Source of the DNA: Francisellaceae bacterium
Lineage (GTDB): Bacteria > Pseudomonadota > Gammaproteobacteria > Berkiellales > Berkiellaceae
DNA: 6,136 nt
Reading direction: 5' to 3'
NCBI GenBank assembly: GCA_023266415.1
Contig: JAHFQG010000073.1
Location: 1-6,136, forward strand
Both the position numbers and the translations under genes were made by a program. Positions 6,078 through 6,136 of this stretch are shown piece by piece; position 1 is the first letter of the stretch; each line of letters begins with the position of its first letter. Under the pieces are notes generated by a model. It saw only the letters and a list, made by a program, of their open reading frames with translations, was not told the DNA's origin and searched no databases.

Positions 6078-6101
6078 TGCCCGTAGTATATATTTTGTTA
6101 A

Positions 6102-6136
6102 GTCATCCCAAGCGTAGCCCGTCATCCCAAGCGTAG
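6102..6136 (+). repeat. Tandem 19-base repeat GTCATCCCAAGCGTAGCCC at the window edge
   Basis: A complete unit at 6102-6120 is followed at once by a second unit at 6121-6136 that is identical as far as the window runs. Both begin with GTCA like the palindromic repeats nearby, and have an ATCCC left arm but no GGGAT right arm within view. They may be half-elements of a related repeat, or the start of a longer array that continues beyond the window. The whole 125-base stretch upstream of pilC holds only repeats and the pilC ribosome site. Confidence 0.65.

Overview
The window looks like chromosome of a gammaproteobacterium. SecA is of the gammaproteobacterial type, a short DciA lies close to it, and pilC-pilD-coaE is the order known from Legionella, Coxiella and Pseudomonas. 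A sphingomyelinase-like EEP enzyme, two small unrecognised membrane proteins and scattered GTCA...TCCAG palindromic repeats would fit a host-associated lineage such as the Legionellales. That last placement is inference; no 16S rRNA or other decisive marker is present.

Layout. Bases 1-276 (minus) hold the first 92 codons of secA. Bases 277-370 are a short divergent control region in which the two best promoter candidates overlap at the -10 element. Bases 371-2221 (plus) encode a 616-residue endonuclease/exonuclease/phosphatase-fold protein closest in motif pattern to neutral sphingomyelinases. It carries a large insertion that includes two in-frame copies of a palindromic repeat. It overlaps dciA (2218-2532) by ATGA. 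Then come two small, unrecognised membrane proteins (2625-2987 and 3017-3547), probably one transcript. On the minus strand, running toward them, lie pilC (5019-6011), pilD (4186-5022) and coaE (3593-4189), joined by two further ATGA overlaps. The last 125 bases, upstream of pilC, are non-coding and hold a third diverged copy of the palindromic repeat plus a tandem GTCATCCCAAGCGTAG repeat.

How the genes work together. SecA (protein export), DciA (loading of the replicative helicase), CoaE (last step of coenzyme A synthesis) and PilC/PilD (type IV pilus or type II secretion platform and prepilin processing) are conserved housekeeping or envelope genes. The EEP enzyme and the two membrane proteins look like accessory cargo around them. 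The most unusual points are the sphingomyelinase-like gene coupled to dciA, the repeat copies domesticated inside its reading frame with compensatory stem changes against the intergenic copy, the shared divergent -10, a PilC lacking the usual N-terminal segment, and the orphan membrane-protein pair.
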